This document shows, piece after piece, positions 32,420 to 41,410 of a stretch of 64,000 nt of DNA (positions are counted from its first letter, which is position 1; each line of letters opens with the position of its first letter). Source of the stretch: Nocardioides okcheonensis. Its GTDB lineage: Bacteria; Actinomycetota; Actinomycetes; Propionibacteriales; Nocardioidaceae. Location: the NCBI RefSeq assembly GCF_020991065.1, contig NZ_CP087710.1:2914001-2978000 (forward strand). The letters are read 5' to 3'. The notes under the pieces were generated by a model. It was given only the letters and a program-made list of their open reading frames with translations, had not been told where the DNA came from and did no database searches. The translations under genes were made by a program, and so were the position numbers.

Positions 32420-33514
32420 GTGAAGCGGAAGCACAGTCTGGTCCTCGTCACCCTCGTGGGTGCGGCCATGTCCCTGTCGGCGTGCGGCAGCGACTCCGGC
32501 GACGACGGCGGCAGCGGCGACAGCGGCAGCGGTTCGGAGGCGACCGGCAAGATCGGCGTCATCCTCCCCGACACCGAGTCCTCGGTGCGCTGGGAGAGCG
32601 CGGACCGACCGGCCCTCGAGGCGGCGTTCGAGGAGGCGGGCGTCGACTACGACATCCAGAACGCCGAGGGCGACGCGAACAAGATGACCCAGATCGCCGA
32701 CTCGATGATCGGCAACGGCGTCACCGTCCTCGCCATCGTCAACCTCGACTCCGAGTCGGGCGCGGCCATCCAGGAGAAGGCCCAGGAGCAGGGCGTCGCC
32801 ACGATCGACTACGACCGCCTGACCCTCGGTGGCTCGGCGGAGTACTACGTGTCGTTCGACAACACCAAGGTCGGCGAGCTGCAGGGCCAGGGCCTCGCGG
32901 ACTGCCTCGGTGACAAGGACGCCAACATCGTCTACCTCAACGGCTCGCCCACCGACAACAACGCGACGCTGTTCGCCGAGGGCGCGCACAGCGTGCTCGA
33001 CGAGATGAGCAACTACACGGTCGTCGGCGAGCAGGCGGTCCCGGACTGGGACAACGAGCAGGCGGCCACGATCTTCCAGCAGCTCTACACCGCTGCCGAC
33101 GGCAAGGTCGACGGCGTGCTGGCGGCCAACGACGGTCTCGGCGGTGCGGCGATCAGCATCCTCGAGGGCGCCGGCCAGGCCGGCAAGGTCCCGGTCACCG
33201 GCCAGGACGCCACGGTCGAGGGCCTGCAGAACGTCCTCGCCGGCACCCAGTGCATGACGGTCTACAAGTCCGCCACGCAGGAGGCCGGCGCGCTGGCCGA
33301 GGTCGCCATCGCGCTCGCCAACGGCGACGAGGCCGACACCACCGGCACCACGGTCGACTCCTCCGACGACAGCGAGGTCCCCTCGATCCTGCTCACCCCG
33401 CAGGCGATCACCAAGGACAACGTGGGCGACGTGATCGACGACGGCGGCCAGAAGCTCGAGGACGTGTGCACCGACAAGTTCGCCGACCTCTGCGCCGAGG
33501 CCGGTATCTCCTGA
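32420..33514 (+). CDS. xylF: sugar ABC transporter substrate-binding lipoprotein (xylose-type)
   Basis: The 364-aa protein has a lipoprotein signal (LVGAAMSLSACGS, Cys near residue 22), an acidic Gly/Ser linker, and a periplasmic-binding-protein fold of the ribose/xylose class: IGVILPDTESSVRWESADRP, then YYVSFDNTKVGELQG and VLAANDGLGGAAI. XylF-type proteins deliver D-xylose to XylGH. Location beside xylA/xylB supports xylose as substrate. GTG 32420 is preceded by TAGGAGG. A hairpin after the gene likely limits read-through. Confidence 0.9.
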   Translation: MKRKHSLVLVTLVGAAMSLSACGSDSGDDGGSGDSGSGSEATGKIGVILPDTESSVRWESADRPALEAAFEEAGVDYDIQNAEGDANKMTQIADSMIGNGVTVLAIVNLDSESGAAIQEKAQEQGVATIDYDRLTLGGSAEYYVSFDNTKVGELQGQGLADCLGDKDANIVYLNGSPTDNNATLFAEGAHSVLDEMSNYTVVGEQAVPDWDNEQAATIFQQLYTAADGKVDGVLAANDGLGGAAISILEGAGQAGKVPVTGQDATVEGLQNVLAGTQCMTVYKSATQEAGALAEVAIALANGDEADTTGTTVDSSDDSEVPSILLTPQAITKDNVGDVIDDGGQKLEDVCTDKFADLCAEAGIS

Positions 33515-33535
33515 TCCGCTGACGCACCCAGAGCG

Positions 33536-33571
33536 ACGACGCCCGGTCGGGCAGACCCGGCCGGGCGTCGT
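33536..33571 (+). terminator. intercistronic hairpin between xylF and xylG
   Basis: A 16-bp stem (ACGACGCCCGGTCGGG against its near-complement, one G-T pair) has a 4-base loop and is followed by TCCTCG. It is probably a partial terminator or stabiliser that gives more binding protein than ATPase and permease. Confidence 0.65.
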
Positions 33572-33620
33572 TCCTCGTCCACCCGCACAACAAATTCGTT
33601 CGCGATCGGAAGTGATCCTC

Positions 33621-34397
33621 ATGACCCAACCGCTGCTCGAGCTGCGCGGAGTCAACAAGAGCTTCGGCGTGGTGCACGTCCTCCACGACGTCGACTTCGC
33701 CGTCTACCCGGGTCAGGTCACCGCGCTCGTCGGTGACAACGGCGCCGGCAAGTCGACCCTCGTCAAGATCATCGCCGGCATCTACGGCCGCGACAGCGGC
33801 GAGTACCTCTTCGACGGGCAGCAGGTCGACGTCCACGGTCCGCGCGACGTGGCCGCCCTCGGCGTCGAGATCGTCTACCAGGACCTCGCGCTCTGCGACA
33901 ACCTGGACATCGTCCAGAACATGTTCCTCGGTCGCGAGGAGACGTCCCGGTTCGGGCTCGACGAGGTCACCATGGAGACCCGCGCCCGCGAGACGCTGTC
34001 GTCGCTGTCGGTGCGGACGGTCAAGTCGGTGCGCCAGAGCGTCGCCAGCCTGTCCGGCGGCCAGCGCCAGACCGTCGCCATCGCCAAGGCGGTGCTGTGG
34101 AACTCCAAGGTCGTCCTGCTCGACGAGCCGACCGCCGCCCTCGGTGTGGCCCAGACCCGCCAGGTGCTCGACCTGGTGCGCCGCCTCGCCGACCACGGCC
34201 TCGGCGTCGTGCTGATCTCGCACAACATGGGTGACGTCTTCGAGGTCGCCGACCGGATCACCGCCCTCTACCTCGGCCGCGTGGCCGCGGACGTCCCGGC
34301 GAAGGACGTCACGCACAGCCAGGTCGTCGAGCTCATCACCGCCGGACGCTCCGGGGACCTCGGCATCTCCGAGAACCCCGCGACCGCGACCGTCTGA
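33621..34397 (+). CDS. xylG: xylose ABC transporter ATP-binding protein (single domain)
   Basis: The 258-aa protein has one complete ABC domain: GDNGAGKST (Walker A, about residues 37-45), ASLSGGQRQTVAIAKA (signature), VVLLDEPTAALG (Walker B) and SHN (switch His). E. coli XylG is a fusion of two such domains, so this half-size version must work as a homodimer, as in many actinobacterial sugar importers. ATG 33621 is preferred to GTG 33612 because GGAAG lies 8 bases upstream of the ATG. Confidence 0.9.
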   Translation: MTQPLLELRGVNKSFGVVHVLHDVDFAVYPGQVTALVGDNGAGKSTLVKIIAGIYGRDSGEYLFDGQQVDVHGPRDVAALGVEIVYQDLALCDNLDIVQNMFLGREETSRFGLDEVTMETRARETLSSLSVRTVKSVRQSVASLSGGQRQTVAIAKAVLWNSKVVLLDEPTAALGVAQTRQVLDLVRRLADHGLGVVLISHNMGDVFEVADRITALYLGRVAADVPAKDVTHSQVVELITAGRSGDLGISENPATATV

Positions 34398-34415
34398 GAA
34401 GGACCGGAGACCACC

Positions 34416-35690
34416 ATGACTGCTTCCACCGACACCGCGTCCGCCCCGGCGGCCGGCGGGTTCGACAACGACAACCGCCAGGCCGGCGGCCTCGGTGACG
34501 CGTTCCGCGACTACCTCAACCGGCTGCGCGGCGGCGACATGGGCGCGCTGCCGGCGATCTTCGGCCTCGTCGTGTTGTTCATCGTCTTCAGCTCGCTGCA
34601 CGACCGGTTCCTCACGACCTACAACATGGCCAACCTGGTCATCCAGGCCGGCTCGATCATCGTCCTGGCGATGGGCATCGTCTTCGTGCTGCTGCTCGGC
34701 GAGATCGACCTGTCCGCGGGCGTCGCCGGCGGCGCATCGGCGACGGTGACCACGCTGATGCTGATCGACCACGACTGGACGTGGTGGCTGGCCACCCTCC
34801 TGGGCATCGCCGTCGGCGCGGTCATCGGCCTGGCCATCGGGTCGCTCGTCTCGATGCTCGGCATCCCGTCGTTCGTCGTCACCCTGGCCTTCTTCCTCGG
34901 CCTGCAGGCCGTGCCCCTCAAGCTGATCGGTGCCGGTGGTTCGCTGCGGTTCAACGACCCGGTGCTGCGGGGGCTGTCGATCAAGAACGTGCCGGTCACG
35001 GCCGGCTGGATCGCAGCCCTGGTCATCGTGCTCGGCTTCGCCGCGCTGTCGCTCTACCGCTACCGCTCGCTGTCGGCCAAGGGCCTGGTCCACCCGCCCA
35101 TCGCCCTCGTGGTCCTGCGCATCGGCGTGCTGGCCGTGATCGTGCTCGGCATCACCGCACTGCTCAGCGCGAACCGTGCACCCAACCCCAACCTGTTCAC
35201 CATCAGCGGCATCCCGTGGGTGCTCCCCGTCGTCATCGCGCTGCTGCTGTTCTGGACGTTCATCCTCACCAGGACCCGCTTCGGGCGACACCTCTACGCC
35301 GTCGGCGGCAACGCCGAGGCGGCGCGCCGCGCCGGCATCAACGTGACCCGGGTGCGCATCTCGGCGTTCGTCATCTGCTCCTCCATGGCAGCCGTGGCCG
35401 GCCTGCTGTCGGCGTCCTACACCGGCAAGGTGTCCCCGGGAGCCGGCGGCGGCAACGACCTGCTCTACGCCGTGGGTGCGGCGGTCATCGGTGGCACCAG
35501 CCTGTTCGGTGGCCGGGGCCGGGCGATGGACGCGCTGATCGGCGGTCTCGTCATCGCGACGATCCCCAACGGCCTGGGCCTGCTCAACCAGGCGAGCTAC
35601 ATCAACTTCATCGTGACCGGTGGCGTGCTGCTGCTGGCCGCGAGCGTGGATGCGATCTCGCGCCGTCGCCGCTCCTCGGCAGGCGTCTAG
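34416..35690 (+). CDS. xylH: xylose ABC transporter permease
   Basis: The 424-aa polytopic membrane protein (about ten helices) is of the ribose/xylose permease family. It shows MGIVFVLLLGEIDLSAGVAG (about residues 86-105), MLGIPSFVVTLAFFLGLQ, RRAGINVTRVRISAF, and the C-terminal AVIGGTSLFGGRGRAMDALI. It forms the membrane channel for the XylFG importer. It starts 18 bases after xylG with a GAAGGA ribosome site. The stop TAG is part of TAGGTC, which lies 6 bases before the downstream ROK gene and may be its -10 box. Confidence 0.93.
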   Translation: MTASTDTASAPAAGGFDNDNRQAGGLGDAFRDYLNRLRGGDMGALPAIFGLVVLFIVFSSLHDRFLTTYNMANLVIQAGSIIVLAMGIVFVLLLGEIDLSAGVAGGASATVTTLMLIDHDWTWWLATLLGIAVGAVIGLAIGSLVSMLGIPSFVVTLAFFLGLQAVPLKLIGAGGSLRFNDPVLRGLSIKNVPVTAGWIAALVIVLGFAALSLYRYRSLSAKGLVHPPIALVVLRIGVLAVIVLGITALLSANRAPNPNLFTISGIPWVLPVVIALLLFWTFILTRTRFGRHLYAVGGNAEAARRAGINVTRVRISAFVICSSMAAVAGLLSASYTGKVSPGAGGGNDLLYAVGAAVIGGTSLFGGRGRAMDALIGGLVIATIPNGLGLLNQASYINFIVTGGVLLLAASVDAISRRRRSSAGV

Positions 35691-35699
35691 GTCACGACC

Positions 35700-36932
35700 A
35701 TGAGCCCGCAGCAGCGGCGCTCCGGCCTCGGCACCAACCAGGAGGCCGTCCGGCGCCACAACCTCGGGACGCTGCTCCGGCACGTCCACGGCGCCGGACA
35801 GATCTCCCGGGCCGAGCTCACCAGCCTGATGGGGCTCAACCGCAGCACCATCGCGGCGCTGGTGGGCGAGCTGGAGACGCTCGGGATCTCCGAGCGGGCC
35901 ACCCCGGTCGGGGGCGCACGGCAGGGAGCCGGGCGCCCCTCGGCAGGGGTGCGGATCGCCGCCGAGGGCCCGTTCGTCATCGCGGTCGACCTCGGCGTGG
36001 ACCGCGCGGTCGTGGCACGGATCGGCCTCGGCGGCCGGGTCCTGCAGCGCGCCCAGGCGCCGGTGCAGAGCGACGGCGAGGCGTGGCAGGTCGGCGCGTC
36101 GGTGGCCGCCCTGATCCGCGGGGTCGTCGAGGACGCCCCGGCGGCGGCGCCGCTGGTCGGGATCGGCATCAGCGTGCCCGGCCTGGTGCGGCGCAGCGAC
36201 GGGTTGATCCGGCTCGCGCCCAACCTCGAGTGGCACGACGTCTCCTTCGGCGGCATCGTCCTCGCCGCGCTCGGCCTCGACGTGCCGGTCTCGCTCGCCA
36301 ACGACGCCGACCTCGGCGCGCTGGCGGAGCACATCCGCGGCGCCGGCGTCGGCGTCGACGACCTGATCTACGTCTCCGGCAACGTCGGTGTCGGCGCCGG
36401 CGTGATCGCCGGCGGCCACCGGCTCGAGGGCGCGGGCGGCTACGCCGGCGAGATCGGGCACCTGCGGTTCAACCCCGAGGGCCGGCCCTGCCACTGCGGC
36501 AACCGCGGCTGCTGGGAGACCGAGGTCGGCGCCCACGCCATCGCCGAGGCGATCCACTGCCCGCCCGACAAGGTGGCGCAGCTCGACGAGGTGCTCGACG
36601 GCTTCCCCCAGCCGTCGCGGGAGCTGCGCGAGACCGGCACCGCGCTCGGCCACGGGCTGGCGAGCATCGTCAACACCTTCAACCCGCGCATGGTCGTGCT
36701 CGGCGGCTACTTCCGCTCGCTCTACCGGCTGGTCGGGCCGGAGGTCTCGGCCGGCCTGGCCGACCGCGCGCTCCCGGCCCCGCTGGAGTCGGTGACGCTG
36801 TCCCTGCCGGCGCTCGGCTCGGACTCGCCGCTGCTGGGCGCCGCCGAGATCGCCCTCGAGCCGCTCTTCGTCGACCCCGTCGCCGCCCTGGGCAGCGCGC
36901 TGGTCGACGTCCGCGGACGCCTCGCCGGCTGA
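35700..36932 (+). CDS. ROK family transcriptional regulator (xylose operon, plus strand)
   Basis: The 410-aa protein has an N-terminal winged helix (ISRAELTSLMGLNRSTIAAL, about residues 35-55). The ROK sugar-kinase-like domain has ANDADLGALAEH, GGYAGEIGHLRF and the zinc motif CHCGNRGCWE (about 262-271). Proteins of this class (XylR, NagC, Mlc) repress sugar operons and release DNA on sugar binding. It closes the xylFGH unit and could bind the CATATGTTGTTC palindrome. The start ATG 35700 is 10 bases after xylH. Confidence 0.87.
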   Translation: MSPQQRRSGLGTNQEAVRRHNLGTLLRHVHGAGQISRAELTSLMGLNRSTIAALVGELETLGISERATPVGGARQGAGRPSAGVRIAAEGPFVIAVDLGVDRAVVARIGLGGRVLQRAQAPVQSDGEAWQVGASVAALIRGVVEDAPAAAPLVGIGISVPGLVRRSDGLIRLAPNLEWHDVSFGGIVLAALGLDVPVSLANDADLGALAEHIRGAGVGVDDLIYVSGNVGVGAGVIAGGHRLEGAGGYAGEIGHLRFNPEGRPCHCGNRGCWETEVGAHAIAEAIHCPPDKVAQLDEVLDGFPQPSRELRETGTALGHGLASIVNTFNPRMVVLGGYFRSLYRLVGPEVSAGLADRALPAPLESVTLSLPALGSDSPLLGAAEIALEPLFVDPVAALGSALVDVRGRLAG

Positions 36933-36943
36933 GCGGTCCGGGC

Positions 36944-38131
36944 TCAGCCGGGCCCGGTGAGGTCGCGCTCGCCGGCGAGCACCGGGCCGAGGGCCAGCTC
37001 GGCCGCGCCGAGTGCGGCGGCGCCGGTGCCGAGGCTGCTGAGCCGCAGCTCCGGTCGTACCTGCGCGGCCGAGGCCAGGCGCTCGTCGAGGGTGCGCCGC
37101 GCCGGGTCGAGGACGAGGTCGCCGAGCGGGGCGAAGTAGCCGCCGAGGACGACCACCTCCGGGTCGAGCACGCTGCTCAGCATCGCGATGCCGAGCCCGA
37201 GGTCGCGGCCGACCCGCTCCAGGCCGGCCCGCACCGCGGGGTCCGCCGCGGCGCGCGCCGCCACCGCCTCGGCGGAGCGGAGCGGCGTGTCGAGCTCCGG
37301 CATGCCGACCGCGGCGAGCATGGCGTGCAGCCCGACCGAGGCCTCCCAGCAGCCGCGCCGGCCGCACCCGCAGGTCGCCGTCGAGTCGCCGATCGGCATG
37401 TGGCCGACCTCGCCGGCGAAGCCCGCCGCGCCGCGCATCACCTCGCCGTCCTGCACGATCCCGGCGCCGATGCCGACGGTGCCGGTGAGGTAGAGCGCGT
37501 GGTCGACGCCGGTCGCGGCGCCGTGGTGCGCCTCGGCGTACGCCGCGCAGTTGGCGTCGTTGCTCACGCCCACCCGCACGCCGGGGAGCAGGTCGTCGAG
37601 CGCCCGGGCCAGCGACGCCCCCTCGGCCCCGGCGCGCAGGTTCGGCGCCCACGCCACCGTCCGGTCGTCGCCGCGGACCAGCGCCGGCACCGCCACGCCC
37701 GCACCGAGGACCGTGCACCCGTCGGCCCCCTGCGCGAGCGCGTCGCGCGCGATCGCGAGCAGGCCGTCGAGGTCGGTGCTGGTGGTGGCCGCGCGGGTCT
37801 CGGCGAGCCGGGTGCGCCCGGCGAGGTCGAGCACGACGGCCGAGACGTAGTCGACGTTGAGCTCGAGGCCCAGGCTCACGAAGCGGTCCCCGCGCAGCGC
37901 GACCGGGCGGCCCGGTCGGCCGCGGGCGCCGGCCCGCGGTTCCTCCTCGGCGACCGCACGGGCGGCCTCGAGGTCGGCGACGATCACGCCGACCGTCGCC
38001 TTGGCCAGGCCGGTCCGCTGCGCGAGGGTGGCCCGCGACGACGGGCCCGAGCGGCGCAGCTCCCGCAGGACCGCGGCGGTGTTGGCCCGGCGCAGCCCCT
38101 CGGTGGCCGCGCCGGACCGCTGACCGGTCAG
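36944..38131 (-). CDS. ROK family transcriptional regulator (minus-strand xyl operon)
   Basis: This second ROK protein, about 395 aa, has a winged helix ([20 protein letters not shown]), [22 protein letters not shown] and the zinc motif [10 protein letters not shown]. No ATG, GTG or TTG lies at the right place. The family N-terminus ([16 protein letters not shown]) begins about 10 codons after CTG 38131, which overlaps the xylA stop (CTGA). A CTG start coupled to xylA, or another local base error, is therefore implied. It converges with the other ROK gene 12 bases away. One of the two should control xylBA, the other xylFGH. Confidence 0.82.
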   Translation of the reverse strand: MTGQRSGAATEGLRRANTAAVLRELRRSGPSSRATLAQRTGLAKATVGVIVADLEAARAVAEEEPRAGARGRPGRPVALRGDRFVSLGLELNVDYVSAVVLDLAGRTRLAETRAATTSTDLDGLLAIARDALAQGADGCTVLGAGVAVPALVRGDDRTVAWAPNLRAGAEGASLARALDDLLPGVRVGVSNDANCAAYAEAHHGAATGVDHALYLTGTVGIGAGIVQDGEVMRGAAGFAGEVGHMPIGDSTATCGCGRRGCWEASVGLHAMLAAVGMPELDTPLRSAEAVAARAAADPAVRAGLERVGRDLGLGIAMLSSVLDPEVVVLGGYFAPLGDLVLDPARRTLDERLASAAQVRPELRLSSLGTGAAALGAAELALGPVLAGERDLTGPG

Positions 38132-39290
38132 CGGACGCCGTAGAGGTGCTCGAGCGCCAGCTGGTCGAGGTGCTCGGTCGCCGCGCCGATCGCGCCCAGC
38201 CGGTCGGGGTCGGGGAGCTCCCACTCGAGCAGCTGCTTCCAGTCCTCGCCCTCGCCCAGGGTGGGCTGCGCGAGCTCGGGCAGGCGGGCCGCCTCGAGCG
38301 CGGCCTGGACCTCGGGGTCGGCGCGGAACGCCTTCACCTTCTCGCGCAGGATCAGGTAGTTGCGCATGTTGGCGGCGGCGCTGACCCACACGCCGTCCTC
38401 GTCCTCGATCCGCGAGGGCTTGAAGTCGAAGTGCACCGGGCCGTCGTAGCCGCCGGCCAGCAGCGCGTCGACGACCCAGAAGGCGCCGCGCACGTTGCCG
38501 GCGCCGAAGCGCAGGTCCTGGTCGTACTTCGGGCCGTTCTGGCCGTTGAGGTCGATGTGGAAGAGCTTGCCCTGCCACAGCGCCTGGGCGTAGCCGGCCG
38601 CGGCGTTCATGCCGGCCATCTCCTCGTGCCCGATCTCGGGGTTCACGCCGACCAGCTCGGGGCGCTCGAGCTCGTTGATGAAGGCCAGCGCGTGGCCGAT
38701 GGTCGGCAGCAGGATGTCGCCGCGGGGCTCGTTGGGCTTGGGCTCGATGGCGAACTTCAGGTCGTAGCCCTGGTCGACGACGTACTGGCCGAGGAGGTCG
38801 AAGGCCTCCTTCATCCGGTCGAGCGCGAGGCGGGTGTCCTGGCTGGCGCCGTACTCCGCGCCCTCGCGACCGCCCCACGCGACGTAGACCTTCGCGCCGA
38901 GCTCGGCGGCGAGGTCGATGTTGCGCATCACCTTGCGGAGCGCGAAGCGTCGGATGTCGCGGTTGTTGTTGGTGAAGCCGCCGGCCTTGAAGACCGGGTG
39001 GCTGAACAGGTTGGTGGTGGCCGTGGTGACGACCAGGCCGGTGTCGGCGAGGCCCTTGGTGAAGCGGTCGATGATCTGCTGGCGGGTGGTGTCGTCGCTG
39101 CCGAACGGGATCACGTCGTCGTCGTGGAAGTTCACGCCGTAGGCGCCGAGCTCCGCGAGCTTCTCCAGCGCGTGGACGGTGTCCATCGGCGGGCGGGTCG
39201 CGCCCCCGAACGGGTCGACGCCCTGCCAGCCGACGGTCCAGAGGCCGAAGAACTTGTCCTCGGGGGTGGGGTGGGGATCGCGGTGCTCAT
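38128..39290 (-). CDS. xylA: xylose isomerase, frameshifted near the start codon
   Basis: The protein (about 387 aa when corrected) is a clear xylose isomerase: [32 protein letters not shown] (catalytic His region), [28 protein letters not shown] and [15 protein letters not shown] (metal ligands), HFDFKPSR. It converts D-xylose to D-xylulose. The only proper start is ATG 39290 (STAIPTP), but it is out of frame with the body. One base is missing in the G-rich run at 39262-39276 (plus-strand view); restoring it gives [17 protein letters not shown]. Confidence 0.9.
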
Positions 39291-39331
39291 CGGGTGCCTT
39301 CCGTCGTCTGCTGCGTGGGTGGGGGCGGTGG

Positions 39332-40729
39332 TCAGGCGGACGCGTCGGCGTCCAGGGGGCGGTGCGGGCGCGCAGGTCGGCGTAGGACTCGCGCACCTGC
39401 GGGGTCGGGTCGGCCTCGAGGACCGTGGTCGCGCCGGGCGACCAGGCGGGCGGGGCGTCGGTGCCGGCGAGCGCCCACGCGGCCTGGCGGGCGCGCCGAG
39501 CGCGACGTACTCGCCCTCCGGCGGCAGCCGGACGGGACGGCGAGGACGGCGGGCGCGAGCGCCCGGAGCGCGGCGCTGCGGGTGGCGCCGCCGACCATGA
39601 GCACGCGCCGCGGCTCCTCGCCGGTCGCCGCCACGAGCCGGTCGACGGCGTCGGCGAGCGAGCACAGGAGCGCTTCGTACGCCGCCCGGGCGAGGTCCTC
39701 GCGGGTGGTGGCCGGGGTGAGGCCGGTCCAGGTGCCGACGGCGGTCGGCCGGTTCGGGCTGCGCTCGCCGCCGTAGAACGGCAGCAGGGTGACGCCGCCC
39801 GCGCCGGGCGTGGAGGCCAGGGCGAGGTCGGCGAGACCGGCGTGGTCGACGCCCAGCCAGCGGGCCTGGAGGTCGAGGATGCCGGCGGCGTTGATCGTGG
39901 TGACCATCGGCAGGAAGCCGCCGCTGGCGTCGGCGAACCCGGTCACGGTGCCGGTGCCGTCGGCGACCGGGGTGCCGGAGACGGCCGACGCGACACCGGA
40001 CGTGCCGACCGAGACCAGGACGTCTCCGGGCTCGAGGACCATGCCGAGCGCCGCACCCATGTTGTCGCCGGTGCCGCCGGCGACCACGGCGCCCGAGGCC
40101 GTGTGCGCGGCGACCGCGCCCGGGGCGACGACGCGGGGGAGCGCGACCTCGCGGCCGATCGCCCGGGCGGCCAGGTCGGGGCGCCACTCGCCGGTGGCGG
40201 TGGCGAAGTAGCCGGTGCCGGAGGCGTCGCCGCGGTCGGTGAACGGCGCGGTCCCGGGAGCGGCGAGGTGGCGGGAGACGTGGTCGTGGGGGAGGAGCAC
40301 CGTGCGGACCCGCGCGGCGGCGTCGGGCTCGTGGTCGCGCACCCAGCGCAGCTTGGCCGCGGTGAAGGACGCCACCAGGACGCTGCCGACCGCGTCGGCG
40401 CAGGCCTGCGGCCCGCCCATCTCCTCGACGAGGTCGCGCGCGGCGTCGGCGGAGCGGGTGTCGTTCCAGAGCAGGGCGTCGCGGACCGGGACGTCCGAGG
40501 CGTCGAGCGCCACCATCCCGTGCTGCTGGCCCGCGACGGAGACCGCGTCGGCGCGCTCGAGCAGCCCGTCCGTGGCCGCGTCGACCGCGGTCAGCCAGGC
40601 GCCGGGGTCGACCTCGGTGCCGGGCGGGTGGGGAGCGGTGCGGGAGTCGACGATCCGGCCGTCGTCGGCGTCGACGAGGACCGCCTTGGTCGACTGGGTC
40701 GAGGAGTCGATGCCGAGCACGAGGGTCAC
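39332..40729 (-). CDS. xylB: xylulokinase, with three single-base deletions near the C-terminus
   Basis: This FGGY kinase has [18 protein letters not shown] at the N-terminus, [17 protein letters not shown], a [10 protein letters not shown] segment and the C-terminal ATP-binding [16 protein letters not shown]. It phosphorylates D-xylulose. After about residue 400 the frame degrades. [12 protein letters not shown] is in a second frame and [14 protein letters not shown] in a third; the original frame ends with LDADASA and the TGA at 39332. Three single-base losses, near 39525, 39493 and 39357, explain this and restore a normal tail. GTG 40729 has a TACTTA box 8 bases upstream and overlaps an operator-like dyad. 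Confidence 0.88.
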   Translation of the reverse strand: MTLVLGIDSSTQSTKAVLVDADDGRIVDSRTAPHPPGTEVDPGAWLTAVDAATDGLLERADAVSVAGQQHGMVALDASDVPVRDALLWNDTRSADAARDLVEEMGGPQACADAVGSVLVASFTAAKLRWVRDHEPDAAARVRTVLLPHDHVSRHLAAPGTAPFTDRGDASGTGYFATATGEWRPDLAARAIGREVALPRVVAPGAVAAHTASGAVVAGGTGDNMGAALGMVLEPGDVLVSVGTSGVASAVSGTPVADGTGTVTGFADASGGFLPMVTTINAAGILDLQARWLGVDHAGLADLALASTPGAGGVTLLPFYGGERSPNRPTAVGTWTGLTPATTREDLARAAYEALLCSLADAVDRLVAATGEEPRRVLMVGGATRSAALRALAPAVLAVPSGCRRRASTSRSARPPGRVGARRHRRPARLVARRDHGPRGRPDPAGARVLRRPARPHRPLDADASA

Positions 40730-40736
40730 CCACCCA

Positions 40737-40760
40737 TTAAGTACGAGTCTCGAACTAAAG
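40737..40760. promoter_or_regulatory. operator-like dyad at the xylB promoter
   Basis: TTAAGTACGAG-T-CTCGAACTAAA is an inverted repeat with 9 of 11 matching pairs around one base. It lies just upstream of the xylB start and covers its likely -10 region. The single central base and arm length resemble the xylF palindrome, although the sequence differs. Confidence 0.55.
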
Positions 40761-40785
40761 TCAACGGTCCCCGACTTGCGAACAG

Positions 40786-40804
40786 AAACTAATGATCTTA
40801 GTTT
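40786..40804. promoter_or_regulatory. 7-bp palindrome upstream of tetR-SGNH operon
   Basis: AAACTAA-TGATC-TTAGTTT is a perfect dyad 27 bases before the tetR start. ACTAA also occurs in the adjacent xylB dyad. It is a likely autoregulatory site of the TetR protein or a second site of the ROK regulator. Confidence 0.6.
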
Positions 40805-40830
40805 GAAGGCTCACCGATGAAGGAGGAGCC

Positions 40831-41410
40831 GTGCCGCGAGCAGGACTCACCGGCGACGCCGTCACGCGTGCCGCCGCCGACCTGGCCGACGAGGTCGGGC
40901 TCGACGGGGTGACGCTCACCGCCCTCGCCCGGCAGTTCGGCGTCGCGGTCCCGAGCCTCTACGCCCACGTCCGCAGCGCCGCCGACGTCCGCACGCGGGT
41001 CGCGCTGCTCGCGCTGGAGGAGACCGCCGACCTCGCGTCCGCGGCGCTCGCCGGCGTGAGCGGCGCGCGCGCTCGCCGCGCTCGGCGACGTGTGGCGGGC
41101 CTACGCCCGGGAGCACCCGGGGCGCTACGCCGCCACCCGCCTGCCGCTGGACCACGAGGCCGCGGCCGCCAGCGCCGGTCCGCGGCACGCCGAGCTGGTG
41201 CGGGCGGTGCTCCGGGGCTACGACCTCGACGACGACGCCACGACCCACGCGGTCCGGCTGCTCGGTGCCACCTTCCACGGCTACGCCGCGCTCGACGCGG
41301 CCGGCGCCTTCGGTCACGTCGACGGCGCCCCCACCTCCGACGAGACCTGGCAGCGCGTGCTCGACGGCCTCGACACCCTCATCCACACCTGGGAGACCCG
41401 CACCCCATGA
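40831..41410 (+). CDS. TetR family regulator, frameshifted
   Basis: The N-terminus has a TetR HTH (VTLTALARQFGVAVPSLYAH, about residues 28-47). After ASAALAGVSG the frame becomes Arg-rich nonsense. The +1 frame takes over with ALAALGDVWRAYAREHPGRY and runs as a normal TetR/WHG-type C-terminal domain (LLGATFHGYAALDAAGAF) to the TGA at 41410. One extra base in the GCGCGCGC run near 41067-41075 explains it. GTG 40831 follows AGGAGG. The stop overlaps the next gene by ATGA. It probably controls its own operon through the palindrome at 40786. Confidence 0.82.

Noticed and set aside
33408..37718. 1436-aa minus-strand frame opposite the xylose genes
   Set aside because: Antisense of xylF-xylG-xylH-ROK, which carry intact family motifs.
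39132..40733. Separate long gene overlapping xylB
   Set aside because: It is an alternate frame of xylB that becomes meaningful only over a short stretch because of single-base indels.
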